Source: Candidatus Caldatribacterium sp.
GTDB lineage: Bacteria; Atribacterota; Atribacteria; Atribacterales; Caldatribacteriaceae
Assembly: GCA_025060675.1 (NCBI GenBank)
Contig: JANXBI010000021.1
Coordinates: 1-5,524, forward strand
Length of the DNA stretch: 5,524 bases
Direction of reading: 5' to 3'
The notes under the pieces are model-generated. The model was not told the DNA's origin, ran no database searches, and saw only the letters and a program-made list of their open reading frames with translations. Made by a program: the position numbers and the translations under genes. Shown here piece by piece: positions 5,364 through 5,524 of this stretch; position 1 is the stretch's first letter; every line of letters starts with the position of its first letter.

Positions 5364-5524
5364 TCATGGATTCCGGAGCACCCTCACCCTAACCTTCCCT
5401 TTGTCCCCTCGGAAACGGGAAATGAAAAGGTCAATGGGTCGGTCTTGCACATCGTACGTCACGTTCTCAAGGAGGAGTATTGGTGCCCCAGGGTCAATGC
5501 CAAGGAGTTTCGCATCAAGATCTG
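5364..5524 (-). CDS. GntR-family regulator, C-terminal end of UTRA ligand-binding domain (cut by window edge)
   Basis: The last 52 residues of a gene entering from the right edge, ending at TGA (5364-5366). The visible protein reads DLDAKLLGIDPGAPILLLEN, then VTYDVQDRPIDLFISRFRGD, then KGKVRVRVLRNP. This is the usual ending of a UTRA domain, the effector-binding fold of HutC-type GntR regulators: a L-I-PG-P-L-LE-VTYD strand pair, a D-RPIDLF-SRFRGD segment, then a short final strand. The DNA-binding half lies outside the window. The gene is directly upstream of, and co-directional with, the transporter operon, with about 200 bases between them including a promoter. It is the best candidate for the operon's ligand-responsive repressor, by position. 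It is a different gene from the GntR at 1-142, although the two may be paralogues; their visible parts do not overlap and cannot be compared. Confidence 0.85.
   Translation of the reverse strand, partial: DLDAKLLGIDPGAPILLLENVTYDVQDRPIDLFISRFRGDKGKVRVRVLRNP

Noticed and set aside
1..5524. CRISPR array, insertion sequence, tRNA or rRNA gene, or toxin-antitoxin or defence module
   Set aside because: I saw no regularly spaced repeats, transposase motifs, terminal inverted repeats or RNA-gene-like folds; the window is accounted for by an importer operon and two regulators.

Overview
The window holds one complete sugar-type ABC importer operon of the CUT2 (RbsABC-like) family, with a partial GntR-family regulator on each side. 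Every credible gene lies on the minus strand, so transcription runs from high to low coordinates. The order is: the end of a GntR/UTRA regulator (5364-5524, C-terminus only), a periplasmic sugar-binding protein (3752-5155), a double-domain ATPase (2152-3684), two different RbsC-type permeases (1211-2155 and 238-1197), and the beginning of a second GntR regulator (1-142, N-terminus only).

The organism cannot be named from this sequence. Base composition is near 50% GC by eye, genes are tightly packed, and arginine is mostly encoded by CGN codons in the stretches I read. The binding protein has a cleavable signal peptide ending in AFA with no lipobox cysteine, so it is probably soluble in a periplasm, which favours a diderm bacterium. 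The general look (CUT2 transporter plus UTRA-type GntR) recalls saccharolytic anaerobes such as Thermotogota, Atribacterota or Dictyoglomota, but this is a guess.

Layout and control. A good sigma-70-type promoter (TTGACA, 17-base spacer, TACATT) lies about 100 bases upstream of the binding-protein gene, leaving a leader of roughly 90 bases. Between the binding-protein gene and the ATPase gene is a perfect 14-bp hairpin followed by a T-run in the direction of transcription. This is a likely partial terminator or 3' stabiliser that would keep binding protein in excess over membrane components. ATPase and permease 1 overlap by four bases (ATGA), and permease 2 follows permease 1 after 13 bases from a GTG start. 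Just past the permease 2 stop is a second promoter (TTGACG, 18-base spacer, TATAAT) that should drive the downstream GntR gene. A small palindrome lies just past its -10 box and may be an operator.

How the genes work together. The binding protein captures a sugar or related small polar solute, the two permeases probably form a heteromeric channel, and the ATPase powers import. One or both GntR/UTRA proteins probably sense a sugar or phosphosugar and control the operon. The substrate is unknown.

This is a transporter of a known family, not a new class of system. The points worth a second look are the asymmetric ATPase (degenerate first signature motif and an ED instead of DE in the second Walker B), the roughly 130-residue C-terminal extension of the binding protein, the intra-operon hairpin, and the pair of flanking regulators.
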